A DNA stretch of 64,000 nt from Polytrichum commune. Its lineage: Eukaryota; Streptophyta; Polytrichopsida; Polytrichales; Polytrichaceae. The position numbers and the translations under genes were made by a program. Shown here in pieces: positions 60,501-64,000 of this stretch. Each line of letters starts with the position of its first letter. Position 1 is the first letter of the stretch. The DNA lies in the NCBI GenBank assembly GCA_950295325.1, contig OX485807.1:44236440-44300439 (forward strand), in the 5' to 3' direction. Below the pieces are notes generated by a model that ran no database searches, was not told the origin of the DNA, and worked only from the letters and a program-made list of their open reading frames with translations.

Positions 60501-63500
60501 AGAAATTTAACATCAAAAATAGCAAGATAAAATTATGTCTACTTCCCAGGAGGAAACACATTTTGCAGGAGTTGATGTTTAGTAGAAAATCACAGCCTCA
60601 CCTGGCGTGGCAGGTCTGCAGGTCTAAAATATAGGAGGCAATGAGCAGGAAGGCCATCACGGCCTGCACGCCCGCTTTCCTGCCAGATTCAGAACAAAGA
60701 ACTTAGCAATTATGTATAAATAGTAACTTATTGATAACTCAAAATAAGCAGGCAGATGAGAACTACCTGATAATAGGTCTCCAAGGATTTGCTGAGACTG
60801 TGGTGTATCACAAACCGCACTGCAGAAAGGCATTGACAAAACTTATCAGAACACAGCCTAACCTCCTTGATGCAAATCACGTCCAGCAAGAAAATTTCTG
60901 ACTATCAATAAGACACTAGCACCAAATACTAATGACAAGGACAAGGGTGCTACTTCGCTACAATGCAGGAAGAAACAAGGATCTCACCATCAGGTTTGTT
61001 TATTCCCATTCCAAATGCTACCTACATAACCCACAATATCAACAAAAAGTAGGTGTGAGCAATATCTGATAGGAGAATGCAGTGCAGAATTTCCATGTAA
61101 AGAGACAATTCTCAACAGGTTTATGCAGTTGAAAGACGTATACCAGAGGGAAAATGCCTAAAGAAACTGGAATCATGATGATTCTGGTGGCCACCAGCAT
61201 CAGACTTCATGAAATTCCATTGAATGTTTGTTCACAGCTGTATTGAAAGCTTTCTTTTCTTTTTTTAACCTTAAGAAACAGGTAATTTATAAAATACAAA
61301 TAATCTGCGGTAACAGTAAGGACGAAGGGACAAAAGTGTTTCCAGAGACCCACCGTGCCAACAATGACCTGCAATTTGTTGGTGCTCCATCTATCAACAC
61401 CCAATCAAGACATCCAACCAAAGCATCTCTTAAAAGTCCCTGGAATAAAGAGTGCCTAGAAGGATGTATATGCACCAGGCAGCTCTAAGAGTGGGTATGT
61501 TTGGACTCAAGAATTCCACCAACTCACTCCATGATAAGGTACTGAGGCCTGAGGCCTTAAAGTAACACCTTCCTTTAGGTGACACCTATTTTTAATCCTT
61601 TAGCTGTCAAAATGTGAGTGCAACGGTGCCATTGAGTAAGTCATTGTTAAAAGTAATTAATCATATGTGGCATTAAGTATAAAATAGCACCACCTCGGCC
61701 ATTCATAATAGCCTTGTACGAAGGATGCAAGAACACTTTTAGATGAGCACCAACTTTGGCAAATCACGATGGCTAATCGTGGATCTATCTGCTCAAGGAG
61801 GTGGTGTAAGAAGCAATCCACAAAAGAGGTACAACACCTTCATAAAATAAAAGATCTTCACCCACAATAAGGTTGAATTTGTGGTTAATTTTAACCTGAC
61901 AATCCAACATCAATAGACCCCCCTAGCGGAGAGTAAAAGGCTCTTTCCTTAAGACGACTTTGCAAATTTCTGTAGGTTTCATATATATTTGTTATTTTAA
62001 AATTTTAAAATTTTAAAATTTTGTAGACTCTATATAGATTTGCTAATCTATGGATTTTTTTTTGAAATTTTCCAAGCTCTCTAACCTGCCTGAAATAGCA
62101 AAGTCTCTTAGAGTGTCACTTTCAGGCCTCAGTACCTTATACACAAGCAGATGTACAAAAATGCCCATCATACCACTACCAACATATTGATAGAACAAAC
62201 CACATGTTAGGTTAATAGTAGATGCACACCGTGTATGCACAGAAGACCTTGCTGCAGCACCCATGTCGGCATGATAATGTTGAGCTGAAATCCCACGATT
62301 ACGCAGCTCTGCTGCCACCTGAGGATCCCATCCATATCAATATTCAAGGATAGAACCAGTGCAAGTTAAATGATCCAATCACTTCTGTTATACAAAGTTG
62401 ATGGTCTTCACCATAAAAACACTCATGCTCAAGCAGACACAAATTGAAAGTAGACATGACCAAACTGCAAGAGATGTTGTTCCAAGTAAGACAACTTGTG
62501 GAAGCATCCTCGTATTTCTATTGTAGTGGTTAGGACTCACACCTGCTCACACTCTTTGCGTGAAAAGCAGTACACGATGCCTGATTCTTTTCCTGGAAAC
62601 TTGTCCAGAATAAATTCTGCGATGTCATCAATAGCTGCACTTGCATTCCCCTTCTTTTCTCGTACCTGCAACCACCCAATTCGAGCGAATATAAACTACT
62701 AGGCTGGAATTGTAGGAAGTAGTCTTATCAAGCTATCAGTAATTGGACCTTCTGTTGTTGATAGATTCTGCCAGGACCCGGTCAGTGGCTGCACAAGTGA
62801 TAGGGGTACCTGAAGCTATGCTCACAGATGGTTGCAAAAGCGTGGGAACAGGTTGACTAGATCACACAATGCTAGATGTATGTTTCTAAAACCTAAGTAG
62901 AACCTTGAGGGACATAAGAATTATGCACATTTTGTTTATATATGTACCTCATAGAAGAGGTTGGGGCGGTTAACAGTACTGACAAACTTCTCACACCTTG
63001 TGATTTGGAGCATCTCCCTCAAATCTGTCTGCACTCGCTCTGTAGCTGTAGCCTGAACAACAAGCCCTTATCCCTCAGTACCTTTGCAGCCACGATAAAT
63101 ACCAAGAAATTCCAACAGGCCGTGTCTTCTTGACTCACCAGATAATGCACCATATGAAATGTTTAACTTTCACGCATTTACTGCCTAATTAGACTGCTTA
63201 CTATGAGAGGATTTGGAATTCCAGCGGCAGTAGAGTAAGCCACTTACAGTCAAAGCTATCATTGGCACTTTTGGAAACTGTTTCTTCAAAATCCCCAAGT
63301 TTTTATAGTCTGGTCGAAAGTCATGTCCCCACTGACTACAGCAATGGGCTTCCTGCAAAATTGAGACAACTTGAACATTAGTACCATTGTAGTTGCTTTC
63401 ATCCAAGGAGCTCATCCTAATCAAATTACTGGAACATTTCAAAATGTGGGTCTCAGTGTAGTAAAGTCACGTTCACTTACATCTATGGCTATAAGAGACA

Positions 63501-63990
63501 GACGGCCACCATGATTGCACTTTTCAAGTTTTGATACAAATCTCTTGCTTTTTGCAACCTTCTCAGGCGTCACATACAATATCCTAAGATCGCCCTCCCC
63601 TTTCTCTAATGCTTTATATATCGATTTCTCATCATCTTTTGTTGTTGCTGATGTGAGCATACTTGCTGCAATTCCTAATGCAGTCAGCCCCATCACCTGT
63701 CACACATTGTCCCAAAAGTCTTTGGTCAGAGGATTGAAGGTGCCATATTTATGAAGAATCTTAATGGGCAAGATTGAAATAGTGATTGAATTTGCAAATG
63801 TAATTCAAAATAAGACATTCCGCATCAATGTAAGTGAAAATACCTGGTCCTGTATGAGGGAAAGGAGAGGGCTGATTACAAGTGCTGTGCCTGAGCGTAG
63901 TAATGCAGGAAGCTGGTAACAAAGACTTTTCCCACCTCCTGCTGCCATGATTACAACGACATCCCTCCCACTCATCACTGCATTTATTAT
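57526..63990 (-). CDS. RECQL2: RecQ-family DNA helicase, RECQL2-like (N-terminal exon(s) outside window)
   Basis: ATP-dependent 3'-5' DNA helicase of DNA repair and recombination, nuclear. Minus-strand exons: 63990-63844, 63696-63481, 63352-63248, 63052-62948, 62665-62543, 62318-62230, 61390-61354, 61021-60988, 60819-60767, 60679-60602, 60368-60303, 60120-60054, 59820-59767, 59523-59422, 59296-59214, 58950-58872, 58329-58097, 57966-57526 (stop). All phases fit; about 703 residues are visible. Helicase motifs in order: Walker A AAGGGKS (about residue 16), DEAH formed across a junction (ID then EAH), [11 protein letters not shown] aromatic loop, [43 protein letters not shown]. The zinc domain has [17 protein letters not shown] and CDNC, then a winged-helix region. 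The C-terminal tail (last about 110 residues) is Ser/Lys-rich then acidic and ends in KRVKR. The closest family I know is plant RECQL2; the first about 85 residues are missing on the right. Confidence 0.92.
61535..62139. mobile_element. 605-bp inverted-repeat element in RECQL2 intron
   Basis: Ends TAAGGTACTGAGGCCTGA (left) and its exact inverse tcaggcctcagtacctta (right). It fills most of the 839-bp intron between exons 62318-62230 and 61390-61354, the longest in the gene. No flanking duplication was clear. Confidence 0.72.
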
Positions 63991-64000
63991 CTGGCACAAC

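Overview
This is nuclear DNA from a eukaryote, most likely a streptophyte. It could be a bryophyte, lycophyte, fern or charophyte-grade alga; I cannot place it further. Three things point there. (1) All four large genes have GT-AG introns. (2) The rightmost gene closely matches the plant RECQL2 type of RecQ helicase, and short telomere-like CCCTAAA runs occur at 25.47 kb. (3) A gene resembling LRRC45, a centriole/basal-body protein, suggests an organism that still makes flagellated cells. The intervening DNA is AT-rich and packed with old transposons.

Layout. 0.75-4.9 kb (minus): N-terminal half of an ABCC (MRP-type) ABC transporter, cut by the left window edge just before the ABC signature. 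5-13.5 kb: no gene seen, one GC-rich minisatellite and a 189-bp inverted-repeat element. 13.5-17 kb: hAT transposase remnant, a 5'-truncated LINE with a solo LTR inserted in it, and an inverted-repeat element holding seven copies of a 41-bp palindromic unit. 20.4-23.5 kb (minus): a DUF7869-type transposase-like gene with one intron and one in-frame stop. Directly upstream of it lies a 1.1-kb array of about 17 palindromes built on GGGTCGACCGACCC (23.7-24.8 kb). 25-33 kb: diverged repeats, a 531-bp MITE, four 99-bp repeats, a second small palindrome cluster and a 2.3-kb foldback whose arms carry tRNA-like sequence. 34-40 kb: a reverse-transcriptase remnant and a cluster of MITEs with readable target-site duplications, one nested in another. 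41.5-55.4 kb (minus): about 20 small exons of an LRR plus coiled-coil protein (LRRC45-like), whose introns contain a SINE, several foldback MITEs and a nested MITE. 55.4-57.5 kb: intergenic minisatellites. 57.5-64 kb (minus): nearly complete RECQL2-like helicase whose first exon(s) lie beyond the right edge.

The three host genes all lie on the minus strand but look functionally unrelated (membrane transport, basal body, DNA repair). Exons were placed by reading splice sites and checking that phases join. Every listed junction in the RECQL2-like gene keeps frame, and so do those in the LRRC45-like gene apart from one uncertain exon. The least explained material is the GTCGAC-centred palindrome family, which recurs at 16.7, 23.7-24.8, 28.7 and 36.3 kb around the DUF7869 gene.
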